From Viscum album (Eukaryota; Streptophyta; Magnoliopsida; Santalales; Viscaceae): 64,000 nucleotides of DNA. The translations under genes were made by a program, and so were the position numbers. The stretch is taken from contig OY728120.1 of assembly GCA_963277665.1 (NCBI GenBank), positions 427,186,138 through 427,250,137 on the forward strand, in the 5' to 3' direction. Every line of letters starts with the position of its first letter. Position 1 is the stretch's first letter. The notes beneath the pieces are model-generated. The model saw only the letters and a program-made list of their open reading frames with translations, ran no database searches and was not told where the DNA came from. Of the stretch, positions 50,596-62,250 are shown one piece after another.

Positions 50596-51339
50596 TTTCC
50601 ATTGTCGAGCATCACATTGGATAGGAATAATTATTAGAATATCTCACATTGTATATATAATGGCACTATAGATGGAACCATTATGTTATGCATTAAAATA
50701 CACATAGGATAGACATCTCACTTGAAAAAATATGATTCCAAATGAAGGAGATACGAGAAATAAAACATTCATAATGTGGTACATAATGCATGTGGGTCGC
50801 ACACGACATCTAAACCTAGCTCATCATCTGGACGTGTACCCAACCATACTTGGGTTCTAAACTGTCTTCGATTACCCCGAAGCATTCTCATGTACCCCCA
50901 GAGTATAAGGCACCTTTGGACTAAAAGGATGACGAGTAGATGATGATCGTCACTGGTCTGATGGGATAAAATGCCATTTCACTAACATACCACATTAAAT
51001 GGATCTGTATAGACAAACAGATCACATCGTTGTGATCCTTGCAGAAAATTGCACCTGATCAACAATTTATTTTCCCAAATTAAACACCCATTGAAGAAGC
51101 TGTATTTCACCACACCACACAGGAACAATGCTTCATGAGGCCCACTCTTCAATTACAAAAGATGTAAAATGGGTTTAAACATTGTGATGCTCTCATTAAA
51201 ATACTTGAGATCAACACCCCATTCGTCCAAAACTGACATCCAGTGAAAAATTCATATTTCACTAAAAATGACCATACTAGGCCACATGGGGCTCACACCT
51301 CTTTTTTGGTTTATGTGCTCAAAATAAAACTTGAAACAT

Positions 51340-51790
51340 CCTCCTCAATTTTTGGGTTGTGATGCTACTGACGGCTTACCAATCAGATGTTTCCTAATGG
51401 AGTTATGGCTGGTGAATGTTTTAATAATTATAATGTATTATTATTATTTGAACATCTCATGGACCTGATCCTCAAACTCGAAAAAGTCATCCAAAATTGG
51501 TCTCGAAATGACTGTCTCGAAAACAGGGATGCACCTCCATAGATGGCATTCCAATCAGATGCTCCATGTAGAAGTTACATCTGAATCAAAATTATGAAGA
51601 TAATAATATATTATTATTTTTAGGGAATATTATAGACATCCTCCATGAGTTAGTGAAAGTTACCTAAGCTCGGTCTTAAAAAGACTACATCGGAAACAAT
51701 GTCCCATTGCTAGTGATGATGCATGAATTGGACACTTTAAAGGGATGTTATTGGTGTTTAACGTTTTTAATAATAATAATAATAATATAA
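51340..51790. repeat. ~175-bp block, three degenerate copies (left LTR)
   Basis: CCAATCAGATG, GGAGTTATG or GAAGTTACAT, TATTATTATT, and GACTGTCTCGAAAACAG-type words recur in the same order about every 175 bases. The third copy ends in an AAT run. The partner block is 58,620-59,095. Confidence 0.7.
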
Positions 51791-52870
51791 TTATGTTAAT
51801 TATTGTTATTTTCATTTAATTTTTCTTTTCTATTCTTATTTATCCTTCCATGTAGGTTTCAACCCTCCCACTATTCAGCCCAAGCCACCACCACCTCCAG
51901 ATTCTCCCATCGCCGCCGCCTTAGGCCACTTGAAACTCAAATCTGAGCATAGCTCGGGACTCCTTGAGTTGACAGCATTGAATATATGTGTCTTACTCCA
52001 CGATCAGAGGTCGTTTGAGAATGTTGAAAATTTATCCCTGAAGGATGACGAAGAATGAAAATAACCTGATGAACGGGGGATCCTGAATCAAAACAAATGA
52101 TGACCATTGTTAGTTTGGCCATCAAAAATGGATTCTAAAGTAGAAAATTCCAAAATATATTGAAATTTACAAAAAAAGGATTCAATTGAGGAGTTGAAGA
52201 ACCTGAAATAGAAATCCTACCTCGATTTTGGATTTTTTATTTTATTCACCACACTCTGATCTACTAGTATATAAATTTTCATTGCAATATAATGAAGATA
52301 AGACGTCGAATTGCCATTGGAAGTAGATGTCCAGAGCTACACCATTCTCTAGAGAAATGATCTAACCCTAGCATGATTATCTAAACTACTATTTATATGA
52401 AATTGGCCAGCAATCGTGAAATCTTAACCTCTCACACCCTCTCACACGAGGTTTCCCCAAGGTTAAAAACCATGCTACAAAATCAACGGTGCTATCTTAT
52501 TTATAATATGAAACCCCATTCAGATGTTATCAGGAGTAATGTCCAAATAAAATATTATTACATAATTTTTTTATTTATGGATACATCCTCGATAACATTT
52601 TCCAATGAAGTTTTACGCTAACAAATGTTATACCCCACAAAGGGTAAATGGAACGCTCTAGACTCAACAATGGACTTGGTTTTTTGATACAAGATATTGT
52701 TTAAGAGATATCACATCTCCTCTAGATGAATTTTAAAAAAGAGTTAATATTTTTATAAAATAAATTCTGGGCACACCCGGTCTGGAATTTCATGTCATCT
52801 CCGCAGATAGCTCAATAAATATATGTATAAATATTCCAATGTATTACAAAGAAAAAAATTAGTCCATACA

Positions 52871-53020
52871 TCATTCTTTCCTTCAATATTTTCATCCCCA
52901 TAAAGAAAAACTAGGGAAGAAAACTTGGGATACTAAGCTCACACCTAGCTCTGCTACTCCCAGAAACTATCATGTATGTTTCTGTACTCTCATAGCATTA
53001 GTACCATGTGGATGGTCCAT
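52871..53020 (-). other. Decayed polypurine region and 3' non-coding end
   Basis: On the - strand GAAGGAAAGAATGA immediately precedes the LTR start TGTATGGAC and is probably the decayed polypurine tract. The bases between here and the integrase end show no domain; a chromodomain could be expected but was not recognised. Confidence 0.5.
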
Positions 53021-53024
53021 CCTC

Positions 53025-53800
53025 ATAAGGTCCTCTCCCATCGATTACATGTGTAGGAAAACATTCACATATCTTCTCATATTTGTCACATGGAAAAAAT
53101 CATGAATATGTTACAACTTTGGGTGTAGGTCATGTCAGTAAATGAACTCACTAACCCTCAACATGATCTAGAATGGCTCGAAGGACCTTAGGGGTAACTC
53201 ACCTACAAAACTGAAAACCAACACACAATCCCAAAACATATCCTCCATCATCTAGATAACACTCTTTGTCTACCCACTGGTATATGTGTGAAAGGATGTA
53301 CTCATCCACTATTGGGTCCCAAATGCTTCCTCTCTTTCCATGACAGAGATGTAAGCCATGCATCACGATTAAAAACAAATGTCAAGGGTACCCCATGAAG
53401 GTGGATGAACTCTCATACATACAAATGCCCCAAAATATTCATCGAACTCTAATCCTAGATCAATGGAGTGATCTGACACTTTAGTCCATCTATTATCACT
53501 GAGATGATTTCATGTCCCTTCACTATGTGTGGAAGCCCTTTGATTAAATCCATCGATATGTCATCCCATTTCACTCTGGGGTTTCAAGAGGCTGCAAAAT
53601 CCCTTCAAAACTCGATGATCAGTCTTAACCTACTGATAAGTGAGTCATCGTGAGATGATATCAGCTACACTTCATCATATGTCGGGCCACTAAAACTATC
53701 ATGTATGATCCCTATACATCACTCCTACACTGGGATGTACATCTAAGGGAGAAGTGTGGAACTCTTGCACCACCACCTCCCGCATCATAACCAGAACCAC
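53025..53800 (-). pseudogene. gypsy integrase remnant, minus strand
   Basis: Read right to left on the - strand: a zinc-binding segment with VHPS and MYRD-like words (about 53,690-53,765), a region matching CLTCQ-VKA-H, then LKPQSEMG and ISMDLIKGLP, which contains the first catalytic Asp (about 53,550). Further on are DNRWTK and VIIDGL-type words. Near 53,045-53,110 is HIHDFFHVTNMRRYV, the conserved end of gypsy integrase. Stops and frame changes are frequent and the middle of the core is shortened. The domain order matches the intact-frame copy at 35.8-37.0 kb. Confidence 0.75.
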
Positions 53801-55359
53801 TGTTTTCCCCTAGAACAAGGTTTTGTGATTCCTTCCATCATAATATCCATCTAGTATATCACCTTTAGATATCTAAGTCATGAAAGATGTCAAAATCGGT
53901 GTCTCACATTGGGGAATCTCTTACACACTCAAGAAGTGGTGGAGTAAATACCATTGACTGAATAAAAAATTCATCGTCATACTCCACTGGGGTCAGATGG
54001 AGGGAATATTACTACATTGAAAAATCCAATACTAGGAGAGCTTATGAATTACTAATAATGGAATCTTCTACAAAATTCCCCTTTCATGAATTTTAGACTA
54101 TCTAAAAGTTGTAGTCCTATAGGAAGTTCAACCTGTGTCATTGATTCAGGTACATGTCCCTCTAAAAGAATATGCACTTGAGACTTTTTTGGACTGTGTA
54201 AATCACAATGCGCTCCCCTAGAAGGAAATACCTCCACATCCTCAAAGATAAAACTACCACATCCATCACCTGGAAGTGAGTTGTGTTGTTTAGTTTGTGG
54301 TTTCTCTATCACCTCAACCTATAATTGATAAAAACTATATCAAGGTTTATGTAGGGTATGAAATGGTACCAAAGAACCTCGAAGGTGAGTAAAATCATCC
54401 AATAACAAGAATCAAGACTTGAAATGAATTTTTCGTAACCTGCATGTATTCACCTTTATTAGAAGGAGACTAATCACCAATCTAGGAACTCTTCCACACC
54501 CACTAGTGGTATTCCAAGAAAAAGGAGGTCAATCATAAAAAATTACACTGGAAATACCAGGAACTACTCTAACATTCCACTACACAACCCTGAAATGAAT
54601 GCACAAGTTAGAGGGAATCATCCACCAAACCTTGATACTATCCTCCTTGGGTGGAACTGAATTTCCCTCATTGTTTTTATCACATTAAAATAATGTGTCT
54701 CAGTGGGGGAAGAACCCATCTTTCTTGTGCATTCAATGCTACGCCGAACAACACTGACATATGGTTACACCAACACCCCACCTCACCCTAGTAAAACCTC
54801 AAGAAATAAGTAGGGAGAAAAGTGTACCACACACATTGTCAAAGAAGTTATACTAAAAAAGGTAGCAAAGACACGAAGCATACCTATTATCATCTCGCCT
54901 GTTGTAAGATCGTAAAAATCGTAATCATGCAGTTATCTTCATCTCCAACTGCTAACTCTCTGATCTTTACATGGGTCCCTAGTGGTGGTGGAAGGACCTC
55001 ATAGCATCATCCACCCCCCACATTTCTTATAGATCTTCTGTTAACACGGCCTCCCTATGTACCACCATGTCCTCACCTGAGAGACCTGTAATCACAACAT
55101 TGTCTTTACCATGGAGATAAATCTACCAAATTCTTAAGAAGGTCAATATGTCTAGTCAATAAACTTCATTCTACATGACCTCACCCATCTTAGTCATAGC
55201 ACGGGACCTCCTTGGGAAACCCTGGTGCTCTATGTTGTCACCGACCATGTTCTTGATTCTAATCATAGGAATACCTCATTCGTCGAGGCCTGTAAACTGA
55301 CATCTTCAAAAAATGGAAATATTCTCAAATCTATCACGACAACTGCCAAACTAGCTAAC
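53801..55359 (-). other. Decayed internal region, mostly unrecognised
   Basis: Normally protease, RT and RNase H would lie here, but 1.6 kb is too short and no RT active-site box was found. An 86-codon reverse frame (54,052-54,312) may be linker sequence before integrase; I do not recognise it. Around 54,540-54,790 the sequence resembles part of the element's own LTR. Confidence 0.5.
54540..54790 (-). repeat. LTR-like fragment inside the internal region
   Basis: GATACTATCCTCCTTGGGTGG, in shortened form, matches 50,074-50,095 of the left LTR. GAACCCATCTTTCTTGTG...TACGCC matches GCACCCCACTTTCTTGTG...CACGCC in the right LTR (about 57,458-57,489). Order and spacing are kept over roughly 150-250 bases. 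It may come from a partial nested copy or from template switching. Confidence 0.45.
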
Positions 55360-56010
55360 TCACATCTCACTAACAGAAATCCCTCTATCACAAGCACCAA
55401 CTCCAGCACCCCAACATAGGTGGGAATGCAGAGGGGTGCTATGTTGGAATAGATCTATCTACGGAGAAATTCCTCAAACATCCATGCTCGAAAGTAACCA
55501 TCATTGATCAAGTAGAAAAAGTACCAAGTAGGGTCTGAGAACATAGTCGCATACTCTACCACCATCATATCTCTCTTACGAAGGTCCAAAAGATCTTTAA
55601 ATTGAGAGGAGCATAACCAGGTGGGGTATAACACCTCATGGAGAGCTACTGGGGGTCATCCAAGGAGAGTACTGACTCATCATGCATCTCAGAAACAAAA
55701 ACTCCACCAACACCCTACAAATCTATTATAATGACTGGGTTCCAAAGCCACCATATGATCCATCGGTGTCTGTACAAGCCTAAAGAGTCACACCACTGAC
55801 CATAGACAAACCTCTACTTCCTGATGATTTGACTCACTACAGAACCTCAATGGTCTGTAATGTTGGAAAACATAGTGTTCTCTCAACCTTTGAACTTCCT
55901 TATCCCTCTTTACTGGGATTAATTTATACACAACATGTGGGGGTGTTGTTACCATCCCACCTGGGATAAGAGGGATTGTATGATGGATCATAAACTGAGG
56001 CCCCATTTCT
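55360..56010 (-). pseudogene. gypsy gag remnant, minus strand
   Basis: Two parts match the plant gypsy gag core (Retrotrans_gag). The first is FQHYRPLRFCSES near 55,880, corresponding to the conserved F-x2-RPP-F-G start. The second is near 55,470-55,620: a stretch with DLRKRDMMVVEYATMFSD, then FRAWMFEEFLRR, matching the L-QG-MTVAEYE-KF and KFE-GLR blocks. A stop follows FLRR. The zinc knuckle was not found. Gag would form the particle that packages element RNA. Confidence 0.7.
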
Positions 56011-56388
56011 CACAACGTTTTCATCATAAACCAGAGAAAGTATCAGGGCTAGTTTTCATTGCAGATGCATCTTGTAACTTAACAAGGAATACTGCAGTCA
56101 AACAAGAATATATATATTATCGACCAAAATTGGGAGATAACTCAAGATGGACGATCAATTACTCAACCCTATCTAATGAATGTAGCAAAGTTCCCTAAAA
56201 CAATTGTCTAAACATGCTATGTCGAGAAGTAGTTAATCAGGGTCTTAATGAATAGATACTTTAACAGCCACACCATCACACGACTCTGTAGTCTAAGAGC
56301 TATTCTCGAGACACATTGACACTATTTACCTAAACCCATCCAATCTTTTCTATGGGAAGTGTCCGAAGATTGTCCCAAGGAAGAAACT

Positions 56389-56404
56389 TGTTATGATACC
56401 ACTT
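56389..56404 (-). other. tRNA primer binding site
   Basis: On the - strand, AAGTGGTATCATAACA lies directly next to the LTR end TGTGACA. TGGTATCA matches the 3' end of initiator-Met tRNA, the usual primer of plant gypsy elements. Its position exactly at the LTR edge makes it much stronger than a chance 8-base match. Confidence 0.85.
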
Positions 56405-56590
56405 TGTCACAACCCGAACCATGTCATGGCTCGATCCATAACTACCTCGATCCCATCTCCATAGGACAGGGTTTGGGAACATGTGCCGAAGGCATAATAA
56501 ACTCAGGGAGGACATTGCCTAAGTATCTGTACATGGAAAAAACCAACTCAATGAAAAATTACAGAGGAAAAGGAAAAGGAACAACAATAC

Positions 56591-56598
56591 TATATATA
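56591..56598 (-). promoter_or_regulatory. TATA box of the 5' LTR
   Basis: TTATATATA on the - strand about 190 bases before the LTR end and primer site. It would set transcription start near 56,565. The partner LTR keeps it. Confidence 0.5.
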
Positions 56599-57563
56599 AA
56601 CTACAAATACACATCAACATCTAAATAGTACATGTTCTATAAAGTAAAATGGAAGGTAAAGGGAAAAAGTACACATCACACCTAAATAGTGCCACAACCT
56701 TACAAAAAGATAAAAAGTAAAACAATTGAGGGAGCCCCTCTCTAGGATCACATACTACATGCACTGCAAGCAGTCTGAGTAACATGTATCCCGAAGCTCC
56801 TATATTGTCACGATCAACCTATCTTTCATCTGTAAAAGAACACTAAGTGGAGGAAAAGTACAAGAAGGGGTTACTATAAAATTACTTAGTTGGATGAACC
56901 GAAGGATCAACGGAGTAGAAAAAGATGTACTAAATATGGGAGAAGTTGATAGAACAAGGCACAATAAAAGTGTACATATCAAACCAACAAGATAATAAAT
57001 GTTGACTCATCCAAACACAAGGTGCTCAAAAAAGTGATAATATTATCTTCTCCTCAAGTATTTTATAACTATATTAGGATATTAGAATAATCCAAACATG
57101 AGAATCTAGACACAGAAATCACATGGCATATCCCACGTGTCTTCACATCTCACGGAAGGCGAGTAACCAATACCTATGGAGTGGGTACTGGAATAGGAAA
57201 TATATATATATGCTCAGTCAAATAATCCCAACTGATTGAGTAAGGGGATCTCCATCTCACACCTCATCTTAGGAAAATAGTCCCAAATATTTCCAGAACT
57301 AACCACCAACAAAGCTTGACATCCCCCACATTTGTCCTGAACACGAAAGTCGAAAAGGCTCAAATTAAAAAAACTAGGAAACTATATTTTTTGGGGGGAA
57401 CTAACTCACCTGTATGGTTTTAGGTCACGTCACAAAGATGCATGTTTGTGGGGTAAGCACCCCACTTTCTTGTGAGTCCAAAGACACGCCTATCCACGTC
57501 TCACCACTGATCTGTATAGACAAAAGGTGCAAACTTAAAATAGAGGACTTTAGACCTAGTGCA

Positions 57564-57880
57564 TGTGGAGGATTTCACTATAGTAGAAGCCATATGGGTC
57601 CCACTACCAAGTATGTTAGGGGGTTCCACCTTAAGTCATCGATGAACCATGCCCTAGTTCGTCTGGGAGATTCCACTTGGAAGTAACTATAGAGGACCCA
57701 TGCCCTGGTGAATTAAGGGTATTACACTCTAAAACATTGAGGACCCACACTCCAGTGCATTAGGGGGATCCCACTCAAAAGTAACTACGAAGGAAATGAA
57801 CCCATGGTGATGGGGGGTTGCACTTTGGTATCATCAATGACCCACACCCTACCGATAGGGGATTCCACTCAGAAGTCTCT
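57564..57880. repeat. ~48-bp minisatellite, seven units (right LTR)
   Basis: Cores GGGGG(A/T)TYCCAC start near 57,566, 57,618, 57,664, 57,716, 57,762, 57,812 and 57,857. Spacings of 45-52 bases repeat those of the left LTR unit by unit. Confidence 0.9.
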
Positions 57881-58619
57881 TATAATTGTGCATGATCAAA
57901 GCCATTGTCGAGCATCGACTTAGATATAAATAATGCTCCAAACATATCACATCATCTGTCTAAATCCACAAAAAAGAGAACCAACATGTTCTATGTGAAA
58001 AAAACGTAGGATAGGCTACCCCTGGGCCAAAATCTGAGTCCAAAAGAAAGAGATATGAGTGGTAGAACATTCATAATGTGGAACACAACATATGTGGATC
58101 CCACATGATGTGTGACCTCTCCTAAACATTTAGACGTATAGCCATCCATACTAGGGTGATAATCTATGTACGAGAACCCTTATGAATTCTCATGTACTCT
58201 CAGAGTACATACCACCTCTATCCCAAAAGGATGACAAGTGCACGATGCTAGTCATTGGTCCAAAGGGCTAAAACATAATTTTTCTGACATTATGCATCAA
58301 ATGGATATGGATATCCAAATTAATCACATTTTTGTGATCATTTAGTAAAGTTCCACAGGATAAAATATTTATTTTCCAAAATCGTACACTTGGTGAAGAA
58401 TCTACATTTCACCACATCGCACACAAACAATGTTTCATGGGGCCAACACTTGGATTCCAGAACATGTCAAACCATTTTAACCCTTGTGATCCTCTAAAAA
58501 ACACATGGGATTGACTCCTCATTCATCAAAAATAGACACTTGGGGAAAAAGTCATATTTCACCCCAAACTCCCAAACCTGGAATCATGGGGCCCACACCA
58601 CAATTTTGGTTTAAGTGCT

Positions 58620-59095
58620 CAAAATTAGTCATGAAACATGCACCTCAATTTTAGGTTTGTGTTGCCATTGAAAGATTGCCAATCGAATGTCGCATGCCGG
58701 AGTTATGGTAGGTCATTGTTTTAATAACAATATATTATTATTATTATTTTGGCATCTTGTGGACTTGATCCACAAACTTGAAAAAGGCATCCAACATCTT
58801 TCCCGGAATAACTATCTCAAAAACTGGGACGTGCTACCATAGGTTTCACGCCAATCAGATGTTCCATGTATGAGTTACGTTTGAATCATCATTTTGAAAA
58901 AAATAATATATTATAATTTTTAGATCATTTTATTGACCCACTCCACGTGTCGACTAAAGGTACCAAACTTTGGTCTTAAAAATGACCGCATTGGAGACAC
59001 TGTCACATTGCCGCTAACAATGTGTGAATTTGATACCTCAAATAAAAGTTATAATTTTTTATTGGTTTTAATGATAATAATATAATTTTATTATT
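58620..59095. repeat. ~175-bp block, three degenerate copies (right LTR)
   Basis: Same order of words as 51,340-51,790: GCCAATCGAATG, GGAGTTATGG, TATTATTATT, then GCCAATCAGATG and GAGTTACG, then a third degenerate copy ending in an ATAATA run. Confidence 0.7.
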
Positions 59096-60164
59096 GTTAT
59101 TATTATTTTCCCTTTCTTTTTTTCTTCTTTTATTTTTACTTCTCCATAGGTTTCCACCCTCGCCCTGTTCAGCTGGTGCCACTACTGCCTCTAGATTCAC
59201 TCACTGGCGTCCCCTTAGGCTGCCTGAAACTCGAATTTGAGCATATACTGAGACTCCTCAAGTTGATAGTTTCACTGTTATGTCCCTTGCTACAAGATCA
59301 GACATTGTTTTATCATGCTAAAAAGTTACCAACAAAGAATGCTAAATAATGCGAAGAATGAAAAGAACATGCGATCTTGAATGAAAACAGATGATGGACG
59401 TTGATAGTTGGGACATGAACAAAGTAATTTAAAATAGAAAATTCCAACATAAATTGAAATCGGTAAAAAGGATTTAATTGGGGTTCCTGAAAATCCAAAA
59501 TAACATTACTACCTCAATTTTGGATCCACATTTGTGTTTGTTACACTCTGATCTACAAGCGTCGACATTTTCAATAAAATCCGATGAATATTGGAAGTCA
59601 AATTATCATAGAAAGTAGATTGCTAGAGCTCCACCATCCATGAGAGAAATGAGCTAACCCTAGATCATTACTCTAAACTTCTATTTATAGGAAAAATCCC
59701 ATTGATCGTAGAATCAGAACCTCCCATACCGTCTCACATGAGGTCACCCCTAGGGTAAACACAACTTTACAAACTCAACAGTACTCTAGGATTTCCAATT
59801 TTAATCCCCATTCATATTTTATCAAGTATAGAGTACAAATAAAATAATTTTATTTAATAATTTTATTTACTGTTACGTCCATGATATCTTCTTCCATAAA
59901 AGGTTTCCACCAGAAAAATTTATACTCCTCCTAGGGTAAACAACATGCTTCAGAAACAACCGTTGACTAAATTTTCTGATCCAATCTACCATTTTTGAGA
60001 TATCATATCTCCTCTATGTGAATATTACAAAAAGAATTAATATTTTTTATAAAATAATTCCAGTCACACCGAGCATCAAAATCATATGTTGTCTTAGTGC
60101 ATAGCTCTAGAAATTTACATTGAAATATTCGAAATTATTACAAGGCAAGAAATGGGTCTCTACA

Positions 60165-62250
60165 ATATCATTGATGTGATCATTAAAGCTTACTCAATCG
60201 AAGGCTGACCAAACATGTGGCCATCCATCTCATGAGATGCAGTTGATTTATATTTTACATCATGTAGGTGATTAATTTCATAGGTTATCATGATAATTGA
60301 TCGAGTCATGTGACCCAACTTAGTAGACGAATCAAGATCACAAGTTGATGTTTACTGGATTCTAGAATCTTACCCTACTATAAAATTCCATGTGGATTGT
60401 TTAAAAATCCAATTTAATAGATATAAAATACAATTTCATAGAAATAACCTCATGGTTTCCATTTAGAAAACATAGAGGAAAACTAAATAAGGAGATGTGG
60501 GAGATAAGTGGTGTTCACAATGTTCTACTTTTAGAGGGACTTTCCAGGTAACCATGTGAGCCTCAACCATGTATCCAATTACATGATCGTCTTAACCTCA
60601 ATGGGTCATGAGATCCCCAGACCACTGGTCCTTAATGCAATCTCATGACAATTTAGCCATTATGGGATCACCTGATCAACCACTTTTATGTGATATCAAG
60701 AACTCATTTTAATCACCCCATCACATAACCATCTAATGTCACACAACCATATTGATGTGGATGTGGTCACAAAACCAACAATTTATTTTGTGAATTTAAT
60801 TGGAGAGGCCTTATGTAATTAACTCATGTGGAGTAACTTCACATGATGCCTCCATGTCGGTATCTTCTTGCAGACCAACTTCCCTCACAAAACCCTCACA
60901 TGGTATGTTTTTCATGTGACCAAATTCATGTGGCCCATATCTTGTGCCCTCAGTCATGTACACTAACTCATGTGATTCTAGTCATGCAATTTTTTTAGGG
61001 ACACTATTGATGGAGGAATCGATATGCAGTCTCCTAAAGTCATGTGACTCCAGTTATGTAACCATCATTCCTGAGACCTTGGTTATTCAATGAAACTCAT
61101 GTGGCCCTGTCATGAAACCCAAAATAGGTGATCCCATATATATAACTCCCCATCTTATGAGTGCATGACCCCCTCATGGTCACACAATCTCTTAACCCCT
61201 ACTTGTTCATGTGATCACCTAACCCTTGTATAGAAATGGGGATATTCCACTTGTGCCATGTCCTCCATGGGCCTCTATTCCACGAAAATAATCCCCCATG
61301 GTCATCTTTCCTCATCTATAAGAGGACAATGAATAAATATATGAGACATGAAAACTCCTAGGTGTAAGCCCCTACCATGCCTTCAAACACCATAGGTTGA
61401 GATCCAATTCTCGATTTCATCACATCTCATTGAGTAATGATTCATCCTTCTAGATTTGCTATCATATTTCCTCTTGTCGAGTTCACCCCATGTGGATTCC
61501 CTTGTATTTATTTAGTCATGATGCATCATTTTAGATTAATCATACACCATGACTCATGTTCTGAATCTCCTCTTGGATTAATCTTAATCGGTCCTACTGC
61601 TAGTTGAAATCCCTAATCCTTCTTTCCTTAACTCGACTCACTAACCATGTTTGGTACATTTTTGTGGGACTATAGTGTAATATTTAAAAAATTACATAAT
61701 GTATAGATTCTCAATTTCCCTTTCATTATTTGTCTTAAGGTGATATATTACATATAATATTTTCATTTAGAATGGGTTGATATATTCCTATCGGTTCTAT
61801 AATATCTCAAGAATTATATATACTCATCTTGGTTATTATATATGGGAATCCTAATAGGTATAATACAAAATACATACCCTCACCCTACCCACCGAATATT
61901 TCAGGTAACCTTGGGAATTCAATGCATAATCCCCAGATTATCACCCATCATATCCTCTTTTTTATTAAAGAAATTTCAAGGTTGCTTATCCACAATACCT
62001 ATTCAATCAATGTTCTATGATTAGATGAAATATGACTAACCATATATCTTTTGTTTCTCACACCACAAATAATTCACATGGCCTTACAGTGTCTGTTGAT
62101 CATTTTTTACCATTATTATGATGCATTTCATGGAACAAGTCAATGTCCTAGAAATATGACTATAAATTTTACAAAACAAGTATTCATTTCATGACGTTAA
62201 GTTCCATGGATAGGTACCCACATATGACATTGAAATTTTTTATTCCAACT
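60165..62250. repeat. Repeat block B, right part
   Basis: Begins with ATATC, the right target duplication, then continues block B. From about 60,390 it aligns with 24,550-26,750 of block A. It is dense in CATGTGA/TCACATG words, about ten between 60,550 and 61,230. Short + frames at 61,829-62,024 overlap each other and have no domain features. No gene. Confidence 0.65.

Larger units (their letters stand above)
49094..52870 (-). mobile_element. 3' LTR of the minus-strand gypsy element
   Basis: Collinear with 56,405-60,164 throughout: the CGAACCATG start, AACCAACTCAATGA, CTATATATAAAC, GTGGGTACTGG, a 7-unit minisatellite, a triplicated ~175-bp block, and a conserved GC-rich patch near 51,870-51,950. 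The + strand left end TATCATGACTCG is the decayed form of TGTCACAACCCG. Length 3.78 kb. Reverse frames (49,489-50,111) are not conserved in the other LTR and are not genes. Confidence 0.9.
49094..60164 (-). mobile_element. Ty3/gypsy retrotransposon with both LTRs, minus strand
   Basis: Two LTRs (49,094-52,870 and 56,405-60,164) in the same orientation flank a 3.5-kb internal region. A tRNA primer site adjoins the right LTR, with gag near it and integrase near the left LTR, so transcription runs right to left. Flanks are ATACC (49,089-49,093) and ATATC (60,165-60,169), a 5-bp duplication with one C-to-T change. The internal region is too short for a complete pol, and most of RT and RNase H is not found. 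LTRs differ at roughly a quarter of positions by eye, so insertion is old. Confidence 0.9.
56405..60164 (-). mobile_element. 5' LTR of the minus-strand gypsy element
   Basis: On the - strand it starts TGTAGAGACCC and ends GGTTCGGGTTGTGACA, length 3.76 kb, collinear with the LTR at 49,094-52,870. It holds the same internal repeats (seven ~48-bp units at 57,566-57,880 and a triplicated ~175-bp block). A TATA box is at 56,591-56,598, about 190 bases from the end. Open frames on the + strand (56,359 and 57,414) are antisense, not shared in frame with the other LTR, and are not called as genes. Confidence 0.9.

Noticed and set aside
55788..56198. Overlapping open frames on opposite strands near 56 kb as independent genes
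   Set aside because: The - strand frame is gag of the retrotransposon; the + strand frame (55,935-56,198) is its antisense shadow plus leader.
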